Source: Datnioides undecimradiatus
Lineage: Eukaryota; Chordata; Actinopteri; Lobotiformes; Datnioididae
Assembly (NCBI GenBank): GCA_008933995.1
Contig: WARS01000009.1
Coordinates: 2,078,001-2,142,000, forward strand
DNA: 64,000 bases
Direction of reading: 5' to 3'
The notes beneath the pieces are model-generated. The model made no database searches. It was not told where the DNA came from and worked only from the letters and a program-made list of their open reading frames with translations. The stretch's first letter is position 1; each line of letters opens with the position of its first letter. Below are positions 26,985 to 38,855 of this stretch, piece by piece. A program made the translations under genes and the position numbers.

Positions 26985-27140
26985 CCAGAAAAAAAAAAAA
27001 AGGCAACGAGAGACAGACAGAGGGAGAGAGAGAGAGAGCGGGGGGAAAGACAGAGGGATAGAGACGGAAAAGAGGAGCTTAAAAGACAGAGAGAGAGGAG
27101 AAGAGGAGAGAGGGAGAGAGATGTTTTCAGTGGGGGAGAG
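26985..27140 (+). repeat. purine-rich (GAGA) tract
   Basis: After a run of 13 A, about 150 bp are dominated by AGAGAG and GGAGAG units. Confidence 0.85.
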
Positions 27141-27385
27141 AGAAGGGTTGATGAATATGGTCCTGCTGCCAACAGATCAATCCCACTGATCGCACAGCTG
27201 GCACGGGCTGATGATATGAACGCCATATGACACGGAGACAGGCCTGCAACAGGGAGGCTCAGGATGGTGCCATACCTTTACAGATAGGATTTAACATAAA
27301 TCTGAATCCAAATCCAATAATCATTTCATTAACATCTGCACATCGCCCCGAAAGTAATTCAGCTTTCGCGCAATGTTTTGGGTTT
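27141..27385. promoter_or_regulatory. putative conserved non-coding element
   Basis: Complex sequence with GATCAATCCCACTGATCG, AATCCAATAATCATTTC and CATTAACATCTGC, immediately next to the GAGA tract. Confidence 0.42.
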
Positions 27386-28735
27386 TTTTTTTCCTCACCT
27401 GCTAACCTTTGGCTGCGACCGTCCCAGAAATGTAGCTGTGTCACGCTTGTCAGGAGCAGAGGTCTCTTGTTTTGGTCAAAACAGTGGCAGCGGACTTTAA
27501 ACCAAGATCAAATGTCCGGTGTAACGGTGCGTGTACAATCTGGGCTCGTGAAGTTCTTCTGATATCACGTATGCGGGTTAAACAAATACTGGAAAAAACA
27601 TGTAAATGTCAAACAGCTTAACCTCACCCTGCACTAGCCTACACACGTACCTGTACGGTGCATCGTATTAACTAATCCTGAGTGAAATGTTACCTTGAGG
27701 TCATGAGGAGACACACACCCCTGACATTACTCGGCCTCTGATATTGCATCTGTGTCAAATTTAGCATTTCGATGCTTTTGCAATGACGCCATGTATCGTC
27801 AAATCTAAGAAAAGTGAATAAATAAGGAAGCAGCTCTGCCTTAAATTTGGTGGCAACTCCTACACTTCCCATAATGCAACTCACCAGCATCTCTCACTGA
27901 GATTTCCCCAGGTGGTAAATAGCCACATCTTTTAAAGTTAAATACATTTAATTCAGTTCAATTAAATTTATTTGTTCCCTATGCGCAAGTAGAATAATAC
28001 ATTTAAACAGTAACACAATGCAGTGAATTGTATGGCATGCAATGCAAAGAGGCTACGCACATTACCACACCGCCATACAACTGCTCTGACCACCCATGGA
28101 CTCATATGTTGGTACGCCTTTAAGTACATGGCAAATGCATCATACTACACGTATGCCTATTGTGCAGCAAAGGGCCAAACGGCGCTCTTTGTGTTCTCAC
28201 TTCGTTGTGCTTTCTGTCCCAAATCCCCGGTGGGGAACTGGAGACGAGCAGCACGATAAATCTCATTAAATGCTTTTAAATCCACCCTGAAAGAATCACG
28301 GGCGGCTTCGTTAAGATGTCAGTGCTTTTAAACGACCTGGTTACGCAACCGATACGACTGACGTGAATTTGTTTTCTTTGAAATGTAAGTTTCCTACGCC
28401 TCTTCCTGCGTTTTCTGTCCAAAGCCACGCGTTTCTTTTATTTATGCAGCTGCCCGTCTCGGCCGGGTCGTCCTAGAAAGACCCTTAATCCTAGATCCTT
28501 AATCTAGAAGCGTTACATTAAGCAAAATAAATAAATAAAATGAACGCTCTCCTTCAGACACTGAAGACTACATGTGTAAAACCCTTTACCGTGGTTCCGC
28601 ACATCTCCATCCTTCACCCTTTGTTGAAACATTTCTCACCACCACTCGAAACTTTCGCCAACTATCACACGAGCGCACTACTCCCAACCATAGCGAGACA
28701 TTCATCTTCGATTCGCCACCGAAGGATCAACGCTC
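27386..28735. other. intergenic, no gene seen
   Basis: Ordinary sequence. A small interrupted repeat with CCTTAATC and CTAGATC units lies around 28480-28510. Short open frames carry no domain. Confidence 0.5.
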
Positions 28736-28935
28736 CACTTAACCTCTCGGTGGATGGAATTACAAGTTTGACTTCAACCAGCGATATCGTCTCATTGCAG
28801 GTGTCATTACCCCAGCTTATAATTGACAGAAGCATTAACATGTCATTAACACATAAGCTTAGACTTATATTTGAACCTTTTAATGAGGCCATCATTCAAC
28901 ATTAATAGATTAGTTATCATGGATAATGACTGAGG
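28736..28935. promoter_or_regulatory. putative enhancer with TAATTGACAG site
   Basis: TAATTGACAG lies at 28820-28829, joining a homeodomain core to the MEIS core TGACAG. Around it are GGAATTACAAG, TCATTAACAC, TTTTAATGAGGCC and CATTAATAGATTAG. This is among the most enhancer-like blocks in the window. Confidence 0.45.
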
Positions 28936-29219
28936 TGTCTTTGCCCGTCCCCACAGGTCGGTGTACAGAAAACTCAGCATAATGTTTTTGGTGGGACGGG
29001 GGGGAGAGCGAGGGGGGTGTTGGGGGTGCTCCCGCAGGAAATGAGAGGGGAGGTCGTTCAGGGCAAACATAGGGAGACAAGAGCGGGTACTGTCGTCCAT
29101 ACAGAGGTCTTCAGGCTGGGGAGATAATGAATGAGAAGGACCATTCCTGTGCACAGTAGGGTAAAGAAGGTTTAATCAAAAAGAGTCAGGCAGAGACTGG
29201 AAGTTCTGTCCTTGTGCCG

Positions 29220-29290
29220 TTCAAGACGTAATCTAAAGCGATAGTGAGGCCAGCTGTCAATTATTATGTCACGTCGACTCCTTTATTTAC
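29220..29290. promoter_or_regulatory. putative regulatory site, CTGTCAATTA
   Basis: CTGTCAATTA at 29254-29263 is the exact reverse complement of the site at 28820 and is followed by TTATGTCACG. It may belong to the same regulatory cluster. Confidence 0.35.
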
Positions 29291-29924
29291 TTAACGGGGA
29301 ATCTGCGCCGTGTATTTGGGGGGGGGGCTCAAGTCACAAGTCGTGCACCGTAAAAGATGCCAATGCACAGGTTAAAAGAAAAAAATAAAGCGGTTGCATT
29401 TTTTTGAGATTAATACGTGAAAAATGTGGAAAATCGCTGCAAAAATCTTCCAAAAATCACACACAAAATTTTTGCACAGTAGCGCAAATATTTCAAATAT
29501 CCAAAGATTATTTTTTTAAAATGAATACCAGGGGATAAAAATGCAGTCATTTAAAACAACTGTCTATAAATTTGATTTATTTCTTAAATGGATTTTTCAG
29601 TGAAACCAAAACTGTGCAGTAAAATGAGCAGACGGTCACATTAATCCTTAAAATACAAGCACTTTAAATTTGTGTGATTCCTGTTTATTATTATAAAAAA
29701 GCCAATTTTGGATTTCTATATTTAATGTAATATATAAGTAATAATAAGATGGACAGTTTGAATGTGTTTGAAATCCATGGCTTATTCTGGATTAAAGTCA
29801 CTCTGATGTGACCCTTGAATGTGCATTTGCAGGTTTCCAGCTATTAGCTTATCTGCTCTCTTCCCCTCAAACTACAAAAACACCCACGGCCCCCCGGTGA
29901 TACATACTAATCACACCGAGCTGG
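29291..29924. other. AT-rich intergenic, no gene seen
   Basis: AT-rich sequence with A and T homopolymers and a G run near 29319-29327. Nothing supportable. Confidence 0.55.
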
Positions 29925-30060
29925 AGCCCTTCATTGTTTACATCGGGCCCTGAATTTAAGACCACAATTAATCTCCCAGAATGCCTCCTCTCACCTCAGC
30001 CGCGGCCGATGATTGATTAAGGCTGGCTCTGACGTGGCAGCGGCCGAACCCGGCTTGAGT
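29925..30060. promoter_or_regulatory. putative conserved non-coding element
   Basis: Contains CACAATTAATCTCCC and GATGATTGATTAAGG (30009-30023), with two adjacent PBX/homeodomain-type TGATT cores, in complex sequence. Confidence 0.35.
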
Positions 30061-31575
30061 TTCACCAACAGGAGAAGCTGTGTGAGTGGCTCGGCCCTTT
30101 CAGCGCCAGACTCGTGGCTCGTGGGCCTTGGAGACGGCGTCCACACACTCCCCACCCATCCCCCCTGCCCAACAAACTTCTCTGATGTGAAAACCAGGTA
30201 GCCCCATAACCCCCCGCTCGACTCTTCGGCCTCCTGTCTTTCCTCCTTCGCTCCCATTTCTGGGTCCTAACGGACTTGGTGATGGATTGTATTTTGCTCC
30301 TCAGAAACACATTGTTTTCTTTAGCACAGCAGGGTATTCTATTTGCAAAGGTCTGGCCGGTGAAGTATCGCGGATATCTATCACTGCAGAGGTGCCTCTG
30401 GTAAGCACGTTCCTTCCTCTAAGGGGAGGAACAGTTGTGAGCAATGGATGGCTGCAGCTGTCCGATCCCTGCAGCGTTTCATATCGATACAAGCCTCGAA
30501 AAACAAAAACCACCAATGAAACCGTATAAAGCTGTCTGCGCGAAGAGAAACCTCGGTCAGATCGTATTTAGAAAACCGGTTTGTCGTAACCTGCGATTTA
30601 TGAAATCGGGGCATTTCTCATGATTTCAAAGCACAAACTCAATTTTAAATGTTTCTCTGTGAATAAAAACGGTTTGGTGGAAATAATAAAAAGAAGACAA
30701 ATGGGCTGAAAATGGGAAAGTTTATCCAAAGCAGTCGGACCATGGAGGCGGAAACCACAAACTCATAGTAGCTCAACAGATTTTCCTCAGCTCGCAGAAG
30801 AAGCGGCGCAGCCCGACTGCTGACGAAAACCAAAGCAGCTCGTTGTTTACAGGAGCCGCAAGAGCTGTAGTTTCTTTGTCCAGTCATGCATTTCACATTA
30901 TTGTAAGACAAGGCCGCAAGTTGGAATCAATCACTATCAGTTAATCAAGAGGCGGCGGAGAGAAACTCATAACCTGAGTCAGTGTTTTAGCATCAGAACG
31001 TCTCCCGTAACACAAGCTCCTTTGTGTTTCTCTCGGGTTACAATATCGCAATTACCCAAATGGATGCTTTCCAAGGAGGGATTACCCACTCTACATCTCC
31101 TTTTAGCACCTCCATGTGAAAGTCAAACAGCGGCAGCGTTACAGAGACGGCGACAGATGACAACCTTGGACCCGTGAGCGCGGGCCGGGGCAGTCCGCTG
31201 AAGCGGTTTGAAAAGGGCCCTGCCTCATGGCATTTCCACCGCCGCGCTCACCTCAGGAGGGATTGAATACATATACAGAGGTCCTGATATGTTTTACATG
31301 CTGTCCTCCGAGGGGAGCCGGGGGGTATTTGTAACGCAGCTATTTCAACAGAGCGATGATGTACACACTGCAGCTATGTTGAAACAGATTGGAGATGATG
31401 TGAAACGCAAACAGGACCAGAGACTGTGAGACCTGAGGCACGTGATTTGAAATAAAGTCTAAAGTAAATTAATAAAATATTAAACATTGCAGATCTGTGT
31501 GTTTAATCGTGCGTGAAAGAGGTGTTTAGGTAATCCAATATATGCCTGTTGTTGGTGTAAATATGTGCTCTGTTG

Positions 31576-31577
<2 letters not shown>

Positions 31578-31618
<41 letters not shown>
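31578..31618 (+). repeat. (AC)20 microsatellite
   Basis: An uninterrupted AC array of about 41 bp, among the longest dinucleotide arrays in the window. Confidence 0.96.
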
Positions 31619-31619
<1 letters not shown>

Positions 31620-31620
<1 letters not shown>

Positions 31621-31745
31621 GGGGAGGCCCGGGGTTCCTGTGTGACCAGCAGACGAGGGAGTTGAACTTGTGACCCCTCCCTGGGGCGTGAGGCCCCGGG
31701 GGTTGCAGTATCACAGAGCTGAGCCACTCCAGCCTGGCCGGCTTG
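31620..31745 (-). repeat. possible tRNA-derived SINE fragment
   Basis: Next to a long CA run, the + strand reads 'gggagttgaacttgtgaccc' and later 'gagctgagccactcc'. In reverse orientation this resembles a B box (GGTTCGANTCC type) followed by an A-box region of a tRNA-like head. It is degenerate, so the call is tentative. Confidence 0.3.
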
Positions 31746-33436
31746 GTTTGGCTCGAGCTCCGTCCGCCCACCCACTCCCACAGCTGGCACGTAACACACA
31801 GCACTCAGTGTGCAGCCCCGTTGCCTAACAGCACAGCTCATGCTATGATGCAGCATTAAAGCACCAGCGAGCAGGTTTTACTCAGAGGAGTTGATGTGAT
31901 CCTGGAGACTCCACTGAAAAATGAGAAAAAACATGATTTGACTCAGAAGAAACGGTAATTTGTATTAATAAAGAACAAAAACAAACAAAGCTATGAGTTC
32001 ACACAGCATTGTACGTCATACTGGTGCTGTAAATATTGCATTTCAGTTCAATCTTGCTATATGTTTTACACTAAAAAGCAAAATCCATTTAATTTATAAT
32101 TAGGAATGGCAAAACGTGCATGAAAATTAAAAAAAAATTGCTGCTGATTTCAGATAAAAAATGACTTCCTCATATAGTAGCATAGGTCTTACTGCAGAAT
32201 AGCTTCAATAGGCCTCAGATGACCCCACCTGTCACTGTAAAACAGCTGAAAGTGTGGCTGAGGACGTTTCTCTCATCTCAGTAAATGCAGGTCCATCTGC
32301 AGCCACTGTGGAGCTGTAGCTTTAAACTGTGGAGCTCAGCATTACAAATATAAAATCATCACGTTTTTAACTCACATTTAGTTTTGATTTTTAAAATAAT
32401 GAAATAACAATTATTCGGGCGTTATTCGTGTGGTTGTTAAAATCACCTGTCACCAAAATACCTGCCACAAATGAAATAATCAAGAAGATGTATCTCCTCT
32501 TATAAATGAGATTCAGAAAGTTTAGACCTTCTGCACAAAGACGAGAAAGATTTATACTTATCTTTATTAAACATAAATGAATAAACGTTTATAATAGATC
32601 TGCTTTTAGAAATTATATATTATACAATACATTGGACATACGTTTGATAATTTCCTGACATTTTATAAGTAAAAATTAAATGTTTTATTTCTAATTTAAA
32701 TCCGCTTCTATTGTTTCTGATATACAGCATCAGTTCCAATATTCAGCTACGTTAATCTTGTGTTATATCTCATTAAATCTCATGAAAACTCCCTGGTTAA
32801 AATAATTCAAACAGCAGACGTGTTTTACTGTCTGGAGCTCCAACAGTAATAATTATAATATTAATTAGGGATTTATTGGTGGAAGAGCAATACCACCTTA
32901 ATAATTAGGACATTCCAGATTAATAATTATTGTTTTATAATTAATGAAACCTTTCGGTAGTGAATGTGTGACCTGATATTTCAACCCATTACCGCAAGGA
33001 CTATGTACACGTATTCGCTATTTTATCATAATCTCTGATAAAACAATAATAAGAACCTGTTTCACTAGAATAGAGGACGGTGTGAGACGTGGGGACTAAC
33101 AGATTATATGGAGGAACGTGAAATAATCAGATTTTAAGAGGAAAATAACTCAGAAATCAAAGGAACTTAATGAAATAGGACATTAAAACATCTGATTTTG
33201 CTCTAATTGAAACTAGTTTGATTTAGAGCATGTGGGACAGTTAATAAGTTAAACAGTGAGTTGCAGTGCAGTGCAGTGTTGTTTTGCTTTTACACCACAT
33301 CTTCCTGTTCTTTGCAGTGCTGAGCTGCAACATGCTCCGCGTCGACACCAGAACACACTGCGGCTGTCCAACAAGCTTGAACGTGCACAGATCCTCAGAG
33401 CCGGAGGAGAAGCTGTGGACCACAAGATACACTCAG

Positions 33437-33480
33437 AGAGGAGGAGGAGGAGGAGGAGGAGGAGGAGGAGGGGGAGGGGA
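33437..33480 (+). repeat. (GGA)n trinucleotide repeat
   Basis: About eleven GGA units grading into G-rich sequence. Poly-Gly, poly-Arg and poly-Leu open frames here are artefacts. Confidence 0.93.
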
Positions 33481-34075
33481 GTTTGCACATGGTTATCAGG
33501 GTGCCAGCACCCCCTGCTGGCTTTGGCTGCATGACTGGGACATCTGCCCTCTTTTCGACCCCCGCAACTATCCACCAAACTCTCTCCTACTCACAATAAG
33601 ACACAGTGCCACTATTAGTGAAGGTGCTCAGATCCCCTGATGGCAAATGAACCATTAAAGAAAGGGGTGGTGGGTCAGAAACAATCACTTTGGTTCCTAC
33701 CATCTCCTGTATTTGAATCTGCTCAGACGCTGTCGAATCCCGTGTTCACAATGGAATTATGACGAAATTACACTCAAATCCACACACTTGTGCAAACATC
33801 TGCTGATATCTCTGCTGCAAGTCCGGTGGGAGACGTTCCCTGTTGGGATTTTGGAACGTTTACGCTGCAGGTCGAGGAAAATTCCACCACACGTGCGCCG
33901 ACGTAACAAAACCTGACAGGAAAAGCCCCAAAATGTGTGAATACACACACGCGCAGCCGTCATCAAACCACAACAACGTCTAAATGTGCACTCACTGACC
34001 ACTAAACATGCTTAAACGCTCCGTGAGAGCGCTGAGTCACTGTTTCATAAACAAACTGCTCGGTAAGTTTTTGTT

Positions 34076-34205
34076 GTTACGCACACGCGCATGAATCACG
34101 GGCGGGCCGACACAACATGATCTCCCCTGCTTGATGACCAGATGCCGACTGATGTGGGTAATTAATGACAGTACGCGTGCCCTTCTCCCTATTTCATGAG
34201 TGTTT
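34076..34205. promoter_or_regulatory. putative regulatory element with TAATTAATGACAG
   Basis: TAATTAATGACAG at 34159-34171 joins a homeodomain palindrome to a MEIS-type TGACAG. The flanks are complex. Confidence 0.35.
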
Positions 34206-35650
34206 GCCTTTCTGTGTGTGTGTGTGCATCACTTTGGTGCAATCGTTCCCGCGTTAATGTCGGACCGTGCGGCGCAAAACGACATGTTTGCTCCCATCTA
34301 TCACGCGACGTTTGTCGGTGAGTAACGCGGATGCTGGTTTGTCTCTTGGCTAAGGTCGCGTTACAGATAAGATGTTTATTAATACAGCTTTCGTTCGCAT
34401 TTACACAGATGTCTTTAATCTTTAGGAAAGAGAACATGATGAATACAACCCAGATAATAATCACTAACAGACTATGAGGAGTTTATAAACATCGATGTAC
34501 CGCTGAAATTCTTATATTCCAGCGTTTCATTTTACTGTTTCTCATAATTAGGATATAACTTAAGCAGGAAAGTCGTAGGAAACAACATAATGTCTTTATT
34601 TATCTGCTGTCAGAGAGAAAAGCTGAGTATCATAATAAACAACTGTATTATTATTATTAGTATTATCGTTCTACTCGTGACTCATGTCAATCCTTTAAGT
34701 TTCCCTCAGGCTGGTTTTATAAAAAAATGTGTACGGTCTAGTTTAGAGCATTAAGCCACTCTTTGTTTCGCTCTTAAAGTTCAGTTACACACTTACATTA
34801 AATGACAACTGACTAAAAAGCGGTAAACATACTTTGTGGTCTACTAGCAATGCTGCGGAGGGAGCAATGAGAAGGCACGTAGTTATTTAGAGGCAGCAGC
34901 AATAACCGCTTGGGAAATCGTGTGATGCGAAGCTATAAGTGATAAAAATACTACTAAACTGCTAAAATCAGGAGCTCAGGAGCTTAAAGCCGCAGCTCAC
35001 GCGACCGCAGCAAATCGGACCTTCTCAAAACAGCCGAGAACGGACGCCAGTGTGCGGGCGGTGGACGTGGACGTCCACCTGAAGGCTCTTCTGAAACCAG
35101 AGTGTGCCTTTGTGAAACCGACCCTGTAAAGTCAGGGCAGAGCAACCATGTGCAGAATGAAAAACGCCATCCCTGCACTTCAAATAGAGACAGGCGGAAT
35201 ATCTGTCACGGCGAAGGGCCGTCGTTAAAAGCTCTGTACTCAATCACTTCTGCTTTCACTCGCACAAGATGATTAAACCTATTCTCAGATCAGTTTCTGT
35301 GTGTACTGTTTCTGGCTGCATCGTGATGCAAGGACACGGCGTTTGATAGCCTCCGCTTGTCTGAACCTACGTCTGTGATATTTGATTTCTGTTTTGGCCT
35401 CACTTCAGCTGCAGTTGAGTGGTTTCACACCACTCTGTTACATTACGGTGTGCTTCCTGTTAATTATGCGATACGCAAAAGAAGAAATTAAGATTGTAGC
35501 TCCAAGATTTGACACTGTGAAGTCGGAAAAGATCTAATCTAAAATCTAAAAATCCAATTTCCTAAGGCATGCATTGCAAATCTTGGGGAGGAAATGGTTC
35601 CTAGATTCAGACAAAAAAAAAAAAAAAATGAATGAGCCATGGCTCAAAAT
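34206..35650. other. intergenic, no gene seen
   Basis: Ordinary sequence with AT-rich patches and an A run at 35612-35628. Nothing supportable. Confidence 0.5.
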
Positions 35651-35654
35651 GACA

Positions 35655-35835
35655 CCGGTGTTCTCCTTTAATTTGCATATTAACACTCTCACTTCCTAAC
35701 TGTCCACTGACTCATCTCCCTCTATGGGAAGATTTGCAAACCACAGGAATATCAAGGTCTCAAATCAAAGCCAGGAATGTGAAAGCTGAGACGGGAGCGG
35801 CACATTACCATGACACCGCCATCTCCCATGCGGAC
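35655..35835. promoter_or_regulatory. putative conserved non-coding element with octamer
   Basis: Contains an exact POU octamer ATTTGCAT (35671-35678) within TTTAATTTGCATATTAAC, then CACATTACCATGAC near 35801. Complex and repeat-free. Confidence 0.42.
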
Positions 35836-37155
35836 TTACAGGAGAAGGGTGACACTACAGGGGGCTCTGGGTCTTGTCGTTAGCCAGGAACGAGCTGCTC
35901 TCTCCGGGTTATCAGCCTTCTCCCGTGACCCCCCGGTGGAGCAGCAGGGCTGTTCTGTTGTTTCATTATCACAGAGGTTCACGTAGCATGGAGAGGCGCC
36001 ATCATTATCCATCAGGCTTAATGAGACTATCTCGCTGCCGTAAAAGGTCAGGCAATTACTGCTGGTGCAGTTTTCAGCCTGGAGACGCGAAGAGGTTGGA
36101 GAGGGATGGAGGCGAAACAGATAGTGCACACGGACCCCCCACACACGCAAACACACACAAACAAGCACGCACAAAGGCTTCCAGCATGTTCGAAAAGACC
36201 GACTTCAAAAAAACTGCATTACCTTGAAAGTTTCCATGAATTCATAGCTTTTTTGTTTTGCATTGTGTAAAAATAACATTTTTAGTTTTAGCTTTGCTTC
36301 TGTTACAGCCGCTGGTACATTGCACTGATTTGTGGATGAGTCTCAGAGGAGGAGCGACTCTGTAAACTAGCAGGTGACTTCCCAGTCATCCGGATCATGT
36401 GCAGTATATGACAAGCCTGTAATTGGATCAGGCATTTGGACCTTTGACCCCGTGGCATATGACATCACCTAGAGGCTGTGCGTGCGTGTCTCTCGCAGTT
36501 TTTAACCACAAGCAGACAACGCTTCAAACAGCAAGGTCTCGAGATATTCAGGGCCGTGTCAGGAGATAAACCTTCCCCCATTGACAACCATTAAATTCAA
36601 CGCAAACCAAACGACACAGTGAAAGTCTGATGTGTTCAATTATAACACCACTGTTTCATCGCTGCGCTTTCAAGAGGTCCAGATTAATTAGAGCAACCTC
36701 TGCAGATTTGTGCTGCAAACAAAGTTGGACCAATTTCATAAAAACATTTTAAGTTAGTTTGATATAATTGCTCTCTAAGCTCAAGATCCGTGTCCTAACA
36801 TCTCCCAGGGTCTTCCTGTCTACGTCAGCAGACGGAGTTTGCCCAGTTGTCTTTCAAACGTCAAATAACAGGTGGGTGTGTCGGAAGATCACAACTGTTT
36901 GGCTGTTTGTTGGTGCCTGATGTGAGAAACTATGGATGCGTTTGAAAGTTTTGCTGAATGTTGATTAGAGACCGGACGCTGCTCTGCATTGTCCCTCACT
37001 CAGCGTTGCGCCGTGCAGGCGTAACCCTGTCGCCGTCCTCACAGATTAGCCATGAGGAATGATGATAGCTTCTCCAGCGCCATGACACAAATGTAGAAAT
37101 GTAGAAATGTTCCTTCCCTATATCGCCCCTATTTCAACGTACAATAATTTAACTC
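35836..37155. other. intergenic, no gene seen
   Basis: Mixed sequence. The block 36400-36700 is complex and may be regulatory, without distinctive sites. No exon-like structure. Confidence 0.5.
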
Positions 37156-37480
37156 CAACTAATGTCTCTGCAGTGGCAAGATACCTGCAGAATAATGTTT
37201 AAGAAAAATAGCACCCCTCCTTCCTTTATCTTGCCTCCAGAGCCACGGGCGATCCTGGGACAGGTTTATGCTCCTCTCGCAGAGAGTTTGAGCCACTGGT
37301 TACAGTGTTTTAACGGCTGGATTAATGGGGTGGCAAGAGGGGCCATAAATTGATAATATAACCGCTGAACATACTTGCCAAGACAATTAAGATAATACAA
37401 CTGGAAATAGAGGCCCCATGAATCGCCATGGTAAAGAGCAATGGCTGCCTTACAATGATGCACGCCCTTGAGGCCTCTGG
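37156..37480. promoter_or_regulatory. putative conserved non-coding element
   Basis: Contains CCATAAATTGATAATATAAC at 37343-37362, a near match to the PBX-HOX motif, GGATTAATGGGG, and CAATTAAGATAATAC at 37384-37398. Strongly enhancer-like. Confidence 0.47.
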
Positions 37481-37547
37481 CTGGGAACTGTCGTCTGGGT
37501 TCCTCCGCGGGTGAGCCGCGACGATCACAGCCGACTGCTGGAGAGGC

Positions 37548-37572
37548 AAAAAAAAAAAAAAAAAAAAAAAAA
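37548..37572 (+). repeat. poly-A run
   Basis: Twenty-five consecutive A residues. No retroposon body is recognisable upstream, so it may be a simple slippage product. Confidence 0.92.
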
Positions 37573-37839
37573 GCTAATTTCTAAAATTTTTTACGATTAT
37601 TTGATGAGAAATTGTTGATCAGGTGAGTGTTCGAGGCAGCGTTTCACTGTTTTTCATGCAAAATTAGCACTAATGCTATCGCAGGCGTTACAGGATGTCA
37701 AAAAATCCAAAAAAGCTTCAAAGAAAATGTCTCTTTTACACTCCCCGAAGTAATTTGTGCTGTCAAAACACCGTCTACGGGCATATCCATAGTTTATTAC
37801 ATGGGGGCTTGACATTTCAAATACTATTACAGTGAGTAG

Positions 37840-38485
37840 AGTGTCCAAAGGTCAATGGTCTTGTCTGTCATTAACTATGCGGCTGCGTCGTTGAGATGGA
37901 GAGCTTATGCGCTGAATGATCTGAGCACAATTTGCTTAATGCCCCTCTCGTCTCTATCAGGCTTCTCTTTTTTTTTTTTTATTCTTATCCTGGAAATACA
38001 CAACGCTCTCGGAGCAAAGCAATGAGTAGTTTCGATGGCGTCATTATCGGTGTTTGTTCACATTAAACCTGAGAGAAGACGAATGTGCTGCACCTTCACT
38101 GCAGAGGGTGACGCTCCTCGTGAAGATCAGGAGGGGCCCAAACACTCGAATAGCGCCCGTGCAGGATCGTTATTCAACATCTGCAAAAGGCGGCCATGTT
38201 TTTGCTCCCGCCCCCCCGTCGTCGCCGCCGCCGACCGCCGTCCCGCTGCATAATGAGCGCGCCGGCGACAAGCTGGGTAGCAAAAACAAAGGCGTAATAA
38301 GAGAGTGAAAAATGATGCGGGGCGGTTGTAATGAAGATGAAAAGACTTGCTCCGATGCCTAATGAAGACGCATGCCCGTATTTCTCTGACACAGTGCTAA
38401 TTACAAGCCGGGTTTCCATTAATAGCTCATGAAATATTAAGTTCCATTAGCTAATAAAAGCGGACCGCAAAAACTAACGCGGGCT
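37840..38485. promoter_or_regulatory. putative conserved non-coding block
   Basis: Two complex stretches (37840-37960 and 38280-38480) flank a T run (about 37968-37981) and a CpG-rich patch. They carry CTGTCATTAAC, GCTTAATGCC, GCTAATTACAAG, CCATTAATAGC and CCATTAGCTAATAAAAG. Confidence 0.45.
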
Positions 38486-38855
38486 CACTGGAGCATTTTG
38501 AGGCAGGTAAAGAGACGCGGCGCAAGGTCTTGGTTTTATTGCAGAAACGATGAAATGTCCCTCTTCATTATTGCAACTTAACGCTTATCACGGCTGAAGC
38601 AGAATTGCTCCTCTCTGGTTATTACAAAAACATAAATTTGTCAAATATACCATTTGAGGTAATGTGCAACCGTACAGACTCCTACTCCACTTGCTGAGCC
38701 AGGATCTTCTTTTTTCCAGATATGTCGGATATAACTGCTGCTTCATTTCTCCACCCCACGCCGCTCAGTTGCAGAAACTAGACGCGCTGCGGACGACAAC
38801 ACGGATGGCTTGAAAACATTTTAAAACGCAGCCGCTATTGCAAGACGCGTCTCAA
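38486..38855. other. intergenic between putative elements
   Basis: Ordinary sequence of moderate AT content with no distinctive motif. Confidence 0.5.

Larger units (their letters stand above)
30061..34075. other. intergenic, no gene seen
   Basis: Includes a long CA array (31578-31618), a possible SINE fragment beside it, and an AT-rich region at 31900-33250 with a dense TAATTA cluster at 32845-32950. A (GGA)n run lies at 33437-33480, and a CTCF-like sequence CCAGCAGGGGGTGC is on the - strand at 33507-33520. No exon was seen. Confidence 0.5.

Noticed and set aside
28540-28905. 121-codon + strand frame
   Set aside because: No domain is recognisable, and its 3' half coincides with a homeodomain-rich putative enhancer.
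35850-35870. CTCF-like sequence around ACTACAGGGGGCTC
   Set aside because: It differs from the consensus at about four positions, so it was not kept as a candidate.
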